In this document: positions 43,763 to 55,378 of the stretch, one piece after another
Layout: each line of letters begins with the position of its first letter
Position numbering within the stretch: position 1 is the first letter of the stretch
From: Symsagittifera roscoffensis
Lineage: Eukaryota > Xenacoelomorpha > Acoela > Convolutidae
Assembly: GCF_963678635.1 (NCBI RefSeq)
Contig: NC_087065.1
Span: 21,209,480-21,273,479 of the forward strand
Length of the DNA: 64,000 bases
Direction: 5' to 3'
Program-made: the position numbers and the translations under genes
The notes under the pieces: generated by a model
The model's database searches: none
What the model was told of the DNA's origin: nothing
What the model saw: only the letters and a program-made list of their open reading frames with translations

Positions 43763-45303
43763 AGCGGAATTTGCCGGAGGGCAGCTCTCCTGGCAATTCG
43801 AGAAATAACGAACAAAGAATCCTCATAGAATCACTTAGGAGAAGAAGAATAGAGGGCTCAGCCAGAGTACCTTTCTTGGGAATGTTGCCCGAAGAAGAGT
43901 GGGAAGTACATCATCCAGACCATGAAAGTAGGACGGGATGCAGATTGGACAGAGTGGCGTTCAGGGAAGAAGTCTGGACAGTGGTTCAGAGCTATGGGAC
44001 CCAGTCCGTTTTGAAAACAGGTCTCAACCGACCATTGATGCGGGAAGTCCCTGACAAACTTGATGATTGTGAAGGGCGATTGAGTGAGTTGTTGATTGAC
44101 TCAGCCACTGATGAAAGTGAGGCAAACTCTCCCATCAAGATGACACCGCAGGATGATAAAGGAGAGGTGGTGTATCTGTCAAGAACCAGGAGGGGAACGA
44201 TGCAATCAAAATTGGTGATTGATAAGATCAATGAGATGAAGATGAAGCTAGGCAGCAAGGTGATGCCGAGGAGAGTAGGAAAGACGAAGGTGGATTCAGA
44301 GATATCAATGAAAGCTGTCAATTCAGCGAAACAAAAACGAGTCGAAGAGGCCATGGATTTGGGACAAGGTGATTATCAATTACCTGGCACGGACAGAATG
44401 TTAACCGATGTAGCGATGGTGCCACCCATTCTCATGGCAGGAATAAAGTCAACAGGTTACAAATCCAAAAGGAGTGACCGCACTCTGACTGGAGCAACCT
44501 TAGAAATGGAAACACTTAGCCAATGTGGAGAAAGCACAATGAAAGACTTTAAACCATCTCCCGTGAACCACGGAAAGGGAAGTATCGCAAGACAACTAGT
44601 ACCAGTGGAGTATAACCGACTGACAATGTCGGAGACTGTGTCAATAGATGAACCCGCCGGTGGATATCTGGAGATGTTAGAATACTGAAACTCGGCTAGA
44701 GGGTATGTGATGGCTCTGGAAGACGAAATGGCCATGGAAGGTTATCTGGAGACAATGTTGCGAGGCACCACCCTCAAGCAGAAGGCGTATGGAACTTTAG
44801 CGTCAACCGAGATGCAGGCGAAAACGATCGAGCAGTTAGTGAGCCTTCCATGGAAAGCAGTGGTGTTGAAGTTCTTCGAAGAGGAAATGAGGACTGCGCC
44901 GAGAATACACGCGTTCATGGCAGTACCCTACGTAAGAACCGAATTACAACTGAGGTTCGCCTGGTGCATGATGGGATTAACTCGCGGGGAATATGACTCA
45001 GAAGAAAGGAAAAGGTCAAAACAAGAAAAAGTTTTCCTCATGACGAACCTGAGGGATCTGATAACCCAAGAGGGAGCAGCAGTAGCGTGCGCGAAGCGGC
45101 GAGACGCTCTCTGTCTCATTCGATTCCTGATAGAGCAGATTACAGTACCAGCATTCAACACCTGTGTCAAGATGTTGAGGGAGAGCGATGAACGAGTAAA
45201 AGCCTTACTCTTGCTAGCACTGCTGAAGATGCATCAAAGCAAGCCGATGAGGGTGAATATGAAAGAACTTGAGGAGTTAGAGCCCATGAGAAATATAGAC
45301 TAA
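43582..45303 (+). pseudogene. Unrecognised coding region C (giant element)
   Basis: Fossil part. An acidic, low-complexity first section (about 43582-44690) is followed by a mainly helical section (44707-45303; LRFAWCMMGLTRGEYD, KALLLLALLKMHQ). No family recognised. Confidence 0.4.
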
Positions 45304-45410
45304 ATCAGGAGATTTTCAAACAAGGAGCTGAGACTCACTAAAGAATCTATGGGGGCACTGCCGAAATCCAGTGAGTACTGTGGACCGATCAAGAAGAAGT
45401 CGTACAGTTC

Positions 45411-47238
45411 GTGTCCGGAATCGTAGGGATAGCGTACAACCCTTTCCTGAGTGAAGACATACACGATTGCTTCTTTGATTACGAGCAGGCAGTGTTGCTA
45501 AGATTCTGGACGTCGAGAATTGTAATGATCAATAGCGCTAATAATCCGCAGACCAAATTGGGACTGGTCTTGGAAGAAGAGGTGACCTCACCTTCCGTAG
45601 CAAAATCCGACAAAAGAGTGGAGTTTGGGTTGGGATTCTCAGATGAACTACTGAGAACGAGCGTGATGGTAGTGTGGGAACTGATGAGACCATCATAGTG
45701 TCCTAGTCCCAACGCTGACTCGATATTACGGGCGACACAAGATGTGCAGAGGGAGCTGAACGCAGACTGTAATCTGCGTGACCTTAATATCATATATAAT
45801 GTGATGATAACAGCCTCTAGGAGCAACGGGGAAGACAAAGTGGAGTTGCCTGGCTGGGGACCAGAGGACTGGGTCAAACCTGGTAGCTGTCTGGCGGAAG
45901 TCTGTGGACTGGAAAGTCACGTTTGTGGAGGTCTGGATTGTGTGAAAACCCTAGAGAGACAACACAAGCAATTGACGATATTGTTTGGGAAAGTCGTGAT
46001 GAATGCAAGGACGGAAACGGAACTGATCGCAGATTGCCATGGAGGAACCGAGGTGAATCTAGTGACTGCACTAGGAATCTACAGCATGTTTGGTTCTTTA
46101 GAGTCACTATTGAATCTAGAACAGAGACATGAGATGGTCGCAGCCATCAGTGTAGAAGTGTTACCAGGAGTTTTGCAAACTGAGCAGAAGCACATAGGAA
46201 AATGGAGGGAAGCGATCGAGGCGGAAATGAACATCAGACATAGTGCGTCTTATTGTAGACCATCAGGAGCACGATATTTGGTGGGATCGACATTGGCTCC
46301 AATGTGCAAGAGCAGATACCTGTGGCATTTCGTAGCTGTGGATGTAAAGAGTACGAGAACGATCGTGGATCAAGCCTTCTCAGTGCCAAAGTAGGAGAGA
46401 CTAACGAAATGTCCGAGAAATCCTACGAGTTGCTATGTAAGATGTTCTCAGCAGTTCCAGAGAGAACAAAGGAGGAGTTGGAATCGATACTGGGAAGGAA
46501 GTTCATGGGATACGTGAGTGGGAACTTCAGTGAATTTGAAAGGCAGAAACAGAGAGGATCAACCGTTACAGATTACAATACAGTAGACGAGAATGATGAA
46601 GTCCACCGAGTGATGATGGAAGTAGAACCATTACTGGAAGCTCCGGAAAACGTAATTGGAGGAGCATCATGTTGACACATGACGAGTTTCCCTGCCACTG
46701 CTTGCTGCAGACCTGGTGGTATCTCGAGCGTAGTAATCTGCAGTTGATCTGGGACTCTGGAGAGCTGCTATCCATGGGTTTACCAGACTCATCACGACCC
46801 ATAACGATAGTGTTAGTGGGAGTTATGATGGCGATACGATGGCTGGAGGCTCATGTGGGAGAAAACAATAGACAGGAGGCACCGACGAGAGAACAGTTGC
46901 AGAAATTGGATTGTCTAAAAGATTTAGATCTTATTGAGACAATGTGCAAGATTCTAAACATTCCGATGGAAAAAAAAAAGATATGGGTAAGAAGACGATT
47001 GATGCCATGGTTCAGAGCTAACATGACGGCATGGTTGTACGAATATGCCAAAAAGCATATGTCGAAGCACGGCAGAGTGTACAGTGGATATCAGCTGGAC
47101 ATTAGAGCAGGAGCTTTCAAGCGAGCTTTCGTGACTCATCGGAATGCAGTGACCACCGCTGTAAAAAGAATATCCAGGACAAGTGAACGTAGTGGAAAGG
47201 AGAAGGAAGAGATGTTGAAGGAAGGGAGAGAAACGTGA
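45411..47238 (+). pseudogene. Unrecognised coding region D (giant element)
   Basis: Fossil part. Frames at about 45411-45698, 45744-46394, 46304-46675 and 46669-47238. The last has a hydrophobic strand (ITIVLVGVMMAIRWL) and a basic C-terminus. None resembles an envelope: no signal peptide, furin site or transmembrane anchor was seen. Function unknown. Confidence 0.4.
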
Positions 47239-47439
47239 CGTTGTGTCTCCACAACAGCTTCTGCAGGAACAGAGAGTCTAACGTGGATCCCCTACCTTGT
47301 TGCAAACAGAGGGTAGAAGAGCAGAAGTGTTGGAGGACTACTTCCAAGAGCGTCAGAATAGCTAACGATGTGTTGCAAGACACAAAGACTGAAAGTGCAG
47401 AGTCAGTGTCACAGGAGGAAGAGATGGAACATTGACAAA

Positions 47440-48258
47440 TGGTCGAAAGAACAAGAGGCAAAAAGAAAGAAAATTAGAAGAATTTAGAAGTTTTAGAACT
47501 TCTAAACGACGAAAAAAAGAGAAAGAAAGGAGTGACGAAAAAGAAGAAGTTAAAACTCAAAATTGTTTTATGTGTGTGAAAAAACTCAAGTGAGAAACCA
47601 AGCAACCAAGTTGTAATTGAAAATTGAAACATTTAGTTGATTTTTGAACATTAAAGAATTTGTTGCATTTATAAATTTGCATTTTGATTTTAGTTAGTGG
47701 CTTTAGAGACACTTACTATTTTTTTTAGAAAGGCTTGAGTAAAGAGTATATTTAAATATTCCAGCCTGCATGACTGTTTTTAATCAACTAGGAGAGCTGA
47801 TCACTTTGTGGTGACATGAAAGGCTTGGGTAATCTCTTGAAGAGGGAGATTATTTCATTGTCCTTTCTAACCACAGAGTTCTTTAGTTTTAATATTCAGG
47901 ACAATAACAAGCAAGATTTCCGAAGGGAAGAAGCATAGTAGGATAATTTTAGCTTGTTGGTTGGCCTGCAAACCAACATCTTTTAAAATCTAGCAGAAAA
48001 AGTTTTTAATCAGGGCATTGACATTGGAAGTCAGAAAATATGTTTTCATCTTAGGTCATATCCTCAATAAGCAGATTAATGAAAAAATTTGAAGGCTATA
48101 GTGATGTAGTATGATGCCATTTATATTCTGCAGTGAGTCGATATGACGCGGATAAAAGTAATTTCGTGCATTTTGTAAAATCTTTTCGATGACACTGTAC
48201 CAATTTTACGAACATTGCGAGATTCAATGAGGAAATTGACCGGACTGTCCGGGGAGTA
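47440..48258 (+). other. 3' non-coding region of the giant element
   Basis: Begins with an exceptionally purine-rich stretch (about 47446-47560), then AT-rich DNA with two related blocks ('aaaggcttgagtaa' near 47730, 'aaaggcttgggtaa' near 47819). It ends in TGTCCGGGGAGTA immediately before the 3' LTR, a likely polypurine tract. Confidence 0.6.
48246..48258 (+). promoter_or_regulatory. Polypurine-tract-like motif before the 3' LTR
   Basis: TGTCCGGGGAG at 48246-48256, two bases before the LTR. The same 11-mer occurs inside the element at 35184-35194, 35308-35318 and 37791-37801, mostly after a T-run. Confidence 0.55.
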
Positions 48259-49172
48259 TGTGATATTCGACCAGAATGGACAAAAATACAGACGCAGCAA
48301 TTTCGAGTTTTTAGCAGCGAACCTTCCGAATTGGCGATTTTGAGGGAATAAGAGCGTTATTCGAACGATTGGACAAATCGTGAAGGCTGAAGGATTCGGA
48401 AATTACTATATTTTAAAAACTCGAATTGATGACGTAACAATTCTAAGAAACGTCAAAAACGGCCATTTTGGAGAAGGAGACTGAAATAAACACAACAACA
48501 TTAGTTGCGATAGCGAGAACGACGAAAATTTTGATTGGGAAACAACAACAAAAAAAAACAGAAGTGACAGAGACCACTCCGAGTTGCAACTATTGTGTCG
48601 CTACAATAGTTGCAAGGCCGTTGCGAACAACGGTAAAGGGTGGAAGACAGCCTTCCGGAAGGAGAAAAAGAGTCTTATTTCCCCGGATTCAAGAATCCGG
48701 AGGGGTCTCGGGACTGGAACTTATATCATTTTATACAAACTTTTAGCTTCCCTATTATGTCCTGAATTGAATTTAATTAACATCTGAATTCGTTGTGCTA
48801 GGATGAGAAGCTAGGAGTTGGGGAAAAGGGTTGATCCATCTTCGATGGAGATGATGATTTTTATCAACTGAAAAAAACAATCGTAATTCAATAAGTAGTA
48901 GTAGCCCTGTTTTTAGGAGTGACCTCGTGGTCTGGGGATACTGAGACCCAGCCATGAGCTCACTATTTCTGCATGTAATTAAGTTAATTTGAGTGTTTTG
49001 ACCGAAGCCGAAACCAGTAACGTTTTTGTCGACCCGATGTTGAAAAGACCACCAAAAGAACTGGCTTGGTAGAGACGGTGAAAAGCATGTAAAGCTCTGT
49101 TTAGACGTTAGCCAGTCGTCTTAGGACCTAGCTTTTTTTCCGTCGATATGTATCTTCCGGGCGAATGTTACA
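48259..49172 (+). repeat. 3' LTR of the giant element
   Basis: 914 bp, TGTGATATT...TGTTACA, the uninterrupted counterpart of the 5' LTR. It includes the hairpins, one CCGGAGGGGTC motif at about 48693 and a frame at 48468-48746 that is kept in both LTRs only because the LTRs are similar. It serves as the empty site defining LINE-2. Confidence 0.85.
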
Positions 49173-51560
49173 AGTTTCCAGCCCGCCTCTGAGTGACCTC
49201 GAGCAGAGAAAAAAGCTAATAAGTAGAAAGCTCGATAAAGGAAATGTAAAGGGAGGAATAAGACTTGCTGCTTCGGATGACAAAATTGCGCCTTTTTCAA
49301 CTGATAACTACGAAACTTGTTGGCTAAGCACCCTCAGCGAGCCAAATTTGCAGCTCAAAACCCAGAAATTTTGGATAGTTTTTTCGTAACCGATTTCGAC
49401 AGATACAAAGCGATAATGTCCTTTCCGAACGGATCAGCAGCAGGTCCTGATAAAATAGTTCCTCAAATTTTTAAAGATCTTGTTAGTAAGTCGAATGGCA
49501 GTGCGGGACTTAACTTTCTGAAATCGCTGACTGAGCTGATAAACCTCATTGGAGATGGCAAAATACCCGAACACCTAGGACCTTTTTTGGCGCAAAGCTT
49601 ATCGCCCTCATAAAGATAGACGCAGCGTTAAGACCGATTGCCATAGGCAACACGCTGAGACGTATCGCGTCTAAATGCGCTGGAAGCAAGGCCCTCTCCG
49701 AGTGACAATATTTTTTCGGAAACGTACAGGTAGGATGCGGTACCAAACGAGGAGCAGAAATAGCTGCACACTCGTTTCGAAACTTAATTGAACGCGACGA
49801 TAATCCAAAATGCTCTGTACTTTCAAAACTAGATTTTAAGAATGCCTTTAACTCTCTAAATAGAGAAACAATGCTGAATCATGTTTATTCAAGTTATCGT
49901 AATTGTATAATTACACCCATTGCGCGTTTGGTAAACCTAGTAACCTTTTTCACGGAAGCTCTGTCATAATGTCAGAAGACAGAATTCAGCAAGGTGATCC
50001 TGAAGCCCCACCCTTTTTTGCAGAAACAATTCATACACTAGTCAAACAGTTGGAGTCGAAAATGAAATTCTGGTATTTAGATGATATAAATTCAGCCGAC
50101 GACTATAAGGTAAAACTCCGGGACCTTAATAACATTCTGAAATCGGAACAAATTTATGGCCTGAGCTTGAACATTGAGAAGTGCGAACTTTGTTTTTTGG
50201 GACCGACTACTAGTACACAGTATAATTCAATTTTAACACAATTTCGAAAAATATGCCCCAAATTAAAAATAAAAACAAAGGAAGAACTCCTCATTTTAGG
50301 ATCTGCAATCGGCGAACTTTGCCGAAAAAAATTAATCGACGAAAACATTAAGGAGCTTGGAAAAACCTCGGATGTCATTGATGAACTAGAAAACCATTAT
50401 GCTTTTTACCTCCTGAAAAATTGCTTTAGCATTCCAAAACTCCTATATTTTTTTGCGTACGAGCCCTTGTTATTTGCAAATGTTTTTTGGAACGCGACGA
50501 CAAATTACTAAGAAATTTGTTATGCAAGGTCACTAACGTACAAATGGATAATAACCAATTTTTACAAGCAATTCCCTGGCAGTCAAAGATGGCTCGGGCG
50601 TTTCTTCCGCTCGTCTACTCGCTTTACCCGCTTTCTTAGCCTCAGCAGTGGTAGCAAAAGATGCCTTGAGCAAAATCTTTGGTTTGGAGCATGTGGATGG
50701 AACTTATGATGATGCGCTTAAACGGTGGTTTGAATTTGGATAAATTGGAATGGCTCCGGCAAATGAAATTCAAAAAAATTGAACGGAGCAATATTTTGAC
50801 AGCGAAATTGCAGACTTGATTTTTTGACTCGAACCAACGGACATAGAAAGATTCAACGCGTTCCAAGATAGATTTGGCTCCCAATGGTTGAACGTCATTC
50901 CGTGCAAAAATCTAAGTTTAAAACTGTCAAACCAACAACTCAGAATTGCGATAGGACTTCGATTAGGCTCAAAAATATGCGAACGGCATAAATGCGTGTG
51001 CGGAAAAAACGTTACCGAGAATGGTTGGCATGGTCTTTCTTGCCTCAAAAGTGCAGGGAGATTCCCTAGGCATTCAAACTTAAAAAGCAGACTTTATCTT
51101 CTACGCACATTTTGTCTGTTTTAGAACCACGACACCTCTATAGGACCGATCAGAAGCGACCAGATGGTTTGACGCTCGTTCCATGGGCTGTTGGTAAGCA
51201 GCTCTTGTGGGATGTAACGGTAGTAGACTCCTTAGCTCCTTGTAGGATTAATGCGGGGATGATTAATTTGTAACCCTGGTACGGTTGCCGCTGAAGCGGA
51301 AGAGCAAAAAAATGCCAAGTATAAAGATCTTGTAGATGACGGATATCTTTTTCAATCGCTAGCTTTTGATATTTAGGGCGCGGCGGGCCCCAGCACAGAA
51401 ATTTTTTTGAGCAAGCTTTGTAAGAACCTAAGCATTGGCACTGAGGAACCCAGAGCAGGCAGCTTTTTAAAACGGAGAATCCCCCTGGCAAAACAGATTG
51501 CGAATGCCGCTTGGGTACTCGGAACAATAAATGACAAGATATTTTTCGCCGAAGTTTTTT
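49173..51560 (+). mobile_element. 3' part of the split LINE: RT and restriction-like endonuclease
   Basis: Starts in the linker before the RT (RKLDKGNVKGGIRLAASDD) directly at the giant LTR's end. RT motifs: FPNGSAAGPDKI (about 49418), LRPIAIGNTLRR (near 49630), KLDFKNAFNSLNRE (near 49830), RIQQGDPEAPP (about 49983) and WYLDDIN (about 50072). After the thumb come a Cys/His knuckle (CERHKCVCG...HGLSC, about 50970-51045) and RPDGLTLVPW...WDVTVVD (about 51150-51225), which fits a PD-x(n)-D restriction-like endonuclease as in R2-type LINEs. Several frame breaks between about 49.4 and 51.3 kb show that it is dead. Confidence 0.75.
49903..50511 (+). pseudogene. RT palm/thumb fragment of the split LINE
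   Basis: Longest intact frame of the relic, 202 residues. Contains SEDRIQQGDPEAPPFF (RT motif before the active site), WYLDDIN (active-site YLDD) and NIEKCELCFLGP. It lies in a chain of shorter frames on both sides that carry the neighbouring RT motifs. Confidence 0.65.
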
Positions 51561-51762
51561 ATTTGTAACACTTGTATATTATATTTTCTCGTGTCGAGTT
51601 GCGTGTTCTTATTGAAGAAACGTACCCCATATCGATTTTAATTGAAAAGGACTTGAACACTTGTCATCTTTTTTTAAATCATTATCACTTCCATATCTAG
51701 AAAATTCCAAGGATTTTGACTGGAATACGTGATGAAGGGACTCCTGACTGTAACCTCGGTTA

Positions 51763-52046
51763 CTATAATACTTTCATCGGTACATTAAGTATAAGAATTT
51801 TCAGTATAACCAAACAAGCAGTATCTAATGCATAAATGAATAACATGGGCACAAACCTGCTGCAACACGGGCACAAACCGTTTTTGTCAATAACTTGCTG
51901 TATCTCCGTTCCCACCGGTGTTTCTTGTCTTAGAGCAAACTCGTACTCTTTAAGCCATAAGTTTGCCCGAATTACAGCGAGGGACTCGCCCATTGCTAAA
52001 CCATCAACTTGCACCTCGACACAGGTTATTGTAAATAACATTTGGT
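51763..52046 (-). pseudogene. Penelope-like RT fragment, minus strand
   Basis: VQVDGLAMGESLAVIRANLWLKEYE matches in kind the Penelope RT block (VDGLAMG-S...AN); shown here as two stretches, VQVDGLAMGESLAVI and ANLWLKEYE. It points away from, and abuts, the left terminal repeat of the next Penelope element, so it is a separate older copy. Confidence 0.6.
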
Positions 52047-52372
52047 TTAGAACTAAAATACATGTGAATTATTGTAAAAAAAAAACATTTGTAAATTGAT
52101 GTATTAACGTCATTTAGATTAGTTTATTGTAAAAATCCTGGCAGCACATAGTTGCGAAAACAATTGAAATTTTACTTTTTAGCAAAAATTTCTTTAATTT
52201 TACTTGCAAATTTGTGATAAACCAAAAAGTGAGGAGCTTAAAAGTCCAACTTTTTTCCCATTAAAGGTCCAGTATAAAAAGATGTAATGATTTTCATCAA
52301 TGTATAGGGAATTTTTATAGTGTTTTTTTATCGATACGTAGAATATGGCCAATTTTTATATGAGTTACCGGA

Positions 52373-52696
52373 ATGTTTCATACTGTAGCAGCTAGCTCCC
52401 TGTTCCACAGCAGCAACACCCTTAACACATGTGAGAAAAAGCGTTACGAGAGCCTTGTTACAGCAATTCCTGGCCTATCCCTTAAAAACAATTTGCTGAA
52501 CCAAAAAAAGAACCTCCGACGATTGTTGGAAGACAGTCCATTGAAGGAGAAAAAAGTGGTTGCGTGGCAGGACGTGGTGAACAACACCATTAGCAGCCAC
52601 AGAACAAAACAAGAGCTGACAAACTATTTGGTTGAAGAATCAGCGGATATTGGCGACCGTCTATTGCAGAAGGGAAGGAACGCCCGACTTGTTTAG
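52373..52696 (+). pseudogene. N-terminal Penelope-region frame, Lys-rich
   Basis: 107 residues with no family motif of their own (ETLVTAIPGLSL-like helices, KKNLRRLL, KKVVAWQDVV). Lies after the left terminal repeat and before the RT remnants; coding-like sequence continues to about 52985 with interruptions. Assigned to the element by position only. Confidence 0.35.
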
Positions 52697-54847
52697 TCAA
52701 CTTCTCGGCACAGGAGTGCTCATTATTCAAGCAACAAAACGGCTGCTCTCCAAGAGCAAGCAAAACAACCCGGAGCAGCTCAAGGAATATTTGAAGCTGC
52801 ACTAGAGTGCTGAATTGGAGCTGAAGTCTCTGCGATTGGTAGTGGCACACGAAGAAAGACTGTCAGAGCTGACTGGCAATATCAGGGGCAAACAACAGAG
52901 ACCATTACTGATAAAGAGGAAGGCGAAAGCAAGACGTGAGCAGAATCTAGAGGCAGAGGAAGTGTCTGCGCTTCAAGGACAGGGGTGAGAAGAGTAGGTT
53001 TTGTTTTGCTGCGTGCCTTGTGAGTTTGATTACTCGTGGCCTGCAAAACAATGACCACAGTACTTTTGCCTGCTGTTTGGCTCAGACAAAATTTTTTAAA
53101 AAAAACTAACTTGGATAATTATGTTAGACGATTTAAAATTCTTTAAAAAAAATCAAGTGTCTGTACATAGACTGAAGTTTCTGAGAAAATGTCTGAAAAA
53201 CGATCGGATACCGGATTTTTCGATCGGAGTCACGGAGAACGGGGTTTATGTCGGACCAAGCTGTGCATAATTTTCATTTAAAACTACTAAGGACTGAAAC
53301 TTCTAGGGTAAATGAAGACATGAAAAGGTACGAGGATATGCTAATGAAAGCACGATAACTGGTGCAAAAATAAATCGACGAACAGTGGTGGGCATTCATT
53401 TTTCGCGTCGTGAGGCGTCAAGTTGAGGCAAGTTTATAGACAACATCAGAAAACTATAGAAAAATTAGAAAATCTGTCCGAGAGACAAGATAAACCTCTT
53501 GGGGGAGAAATGGGCGATCAATTAAGTTGCTTGATAATATGGAACTGCCTGGATGAGTACATGAAGTGCTATAAATGGGCCCGAAGTATCCCATCAGAGA
53601 CAAATTTAACGAAACGCACTTTTTGGGTGACATCGACATTTTCCTCTCACAATTGAAAAATCATAAAACATCTGGTGAAACTTTATGAGAAATAGAAGCC
53701 ACGGCAAAGGCATATGCAAAAAACATAAGGCAATCCCAAGAGACAAAACCGTTGAAAATATAATGGGTTGCTGGCTGTGCGTTTTGATAAGGGGGTTGGT
53801 TTTTGCATAATGAGGAAACAAACGTATGAATCGGAGCTGGACTCCTTGTTGCAATCTGCTCAGTTTTTGAAAAAAGATGCAACCACCGATGAGGTTATAC
53901 TGAAAAATAAGAATGAACTTAATAAGAATTACTAGCCATGAACAAAAGAGACGAGATAGGTGATCAGTTATATTCTAAGATGAGGACAACAGGGGGTCAA
54001 CCCGACCATTAGTACGGTTAAGCCGAGGTACACAAAGCTAAGACACCCCTACGACCAATACTATCACTTCCAGGCAGCTCGTATGTGAATCTTAACAAAA
54101 TGCTTGCAAAGATTTTTGACAACATGGATGGAAACAATATGAAATCAATACTATAGATGCCAGGGAAACAATTGAAAAATTGCTCTAGATCCGGATGAAA
54201 CCATAATATCTCTTAATGTGAAAAAATTGTACACCAAAGTTTACCTGAACGTGGCAATTGAAATGGCTTTACAGAAGCTGTAGAGCCAGGAGTATCCTCC
54301 TGAAATTCAAAGAGCAACCATGAAAAGGCTTTTGAATATGGCTGTCAGCAAAGTATATTTCAAGTGCATTGATTCATGGTATATGCAAGTTGATGGTTTA
54401 GCAATGGACGCGTCCCTCTCTGTAATTCTGGTGAACTTACGTATACGCATCAATAACCGAGATATTCCGGTACTGTAAAAGCTGCTAACGCGCTAAGAAC
54501 GAGGAGAAGGATACTCCCCAGGTCAAATTTTTCCTCAGGTATGTGGATGACCCTGTTGAACAGTCAGAGGGTGCCGAGTTGTCTTCTCGATGCCGCCAAT
54601 TCTCTTCATCCAAATCTGCAGTTAACTCTAGAGGAAACTAAATCCGAGGGGAATTTGCCGTTCCTGGATTTGAACATGAACAAGTAGGGGTGTAACTTGC
54701 AGTTGGTATCAAAAACCAACAGATACTGCTGGGACTCTACTGAACTATAGAAGCTGCGCCCCAACTCAGTATAAGCGTAGTGTTATCCAAGGCACTGTAC
54801 ACAGTGTTTTTAGAAGTACATCTAGCTGGGAGCAATTTGATAAGGCT

Positions 54848-55378
54848 ATGGACACTAATAGGGCGCAATGGCTGACAAATAAGTACCCTGAAAGTTGGTG
54901 TGCAAAGGTGGCGGCAGACGCCCTGTGCAAAATCATCGAGGGTAAGGGCAAGCACCTGGATAGTGAGAGGTGTTTGTCAACTCAACCATCAAAGGATGTG
55001 AAGCCCCCAATGCTGATTGTGCAATATAGAAGTAACCATAGCCAATATTTTTCTAAGAGATTACAAAAATTAGCTAAAGTTCAAGTGGTTTTCACCACAA
55101 GAAAACTAGAATCATGTTTACCATCACTGAAGTCAGCATTTTCTAATGACCTCAAGTCAAGAGTGGTTTATAAATTGTCATGTAGTGGATGCACTTCCAC
55201 CTATGTCGGACAAACTGTTCGACATTTGAACACTAGAAATGAGGAACATAAGAAAGCAGACAAGTCAAACAACCAAACAAAATTTTCAACACTAGAGGCA
55301 ATACAAATCATGAGAGAAAAACCGGGCTTGAACACGCGCGATGAGTTTAGGAACAAAGAGTTACCACTGAAATTATAG
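54848..55378 (+). pseudogene. Penelope C-terminal region with GIY-YIG endonuclease
   Basis: 176 residues. KLSCSGCTSTYVGQTVRHL (about 55170-55225) is the Penelope form of GIY-YIG, with the CxxC pair before YVGQT; EEHKKAD and LEAIQIMREKPGLNTRDEF follow, as in family C-termini. Ends at a stop 180 nt before the right terminal repeat. Confidence 0.75.

Larger units (their letters stand above)
20392..49172 (+). mobile_element. Giant Ty3-type LTR retrotransposon fossil (about 24 kb without its insertion)
   Basis: Two direct repeats of about 914 bp, each starting TGTGA and ending GTTACA, bound the element at 20392-25825 (split by LINE-2) and 48259-49172. Internal parts in order: a 3-kb structured leader, gag, zinc knuckle, aspartic protease, reverse transcriptase, RNase H, integrase (Ty3 order), macro-like domain, SGNH-hydrolase domain, second SGNH-like domain, further unknown coding regions and a purine-rich 3' end. 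The coding part is visibly more GC-rich than host DNA. A possible primer-binding site (TGGCGCTCC, 25838) lies 12 nt after the 5' LTR. It is broken, with roughly two to three dozen interruptions; LTR divergence is near 4% on a rough count, so it is moderately old. Size recalls giant Ty3 relatives such as Ogre of plants and Burro of planarians. Confidence 0.85.

Noticed and set aside
45411-47238. Envelope gene in the 3' half of the giant element
   Set aside because: No signal peptide, cleavage site or membrane anchor visible; hydrophobic stretches look like buried strands.
49172-49180. Target-site duplication of the giant element
   Set aside because: The bases before 20392 (gtatt) and after 49172 (agttt) do not match well enough to claim one.
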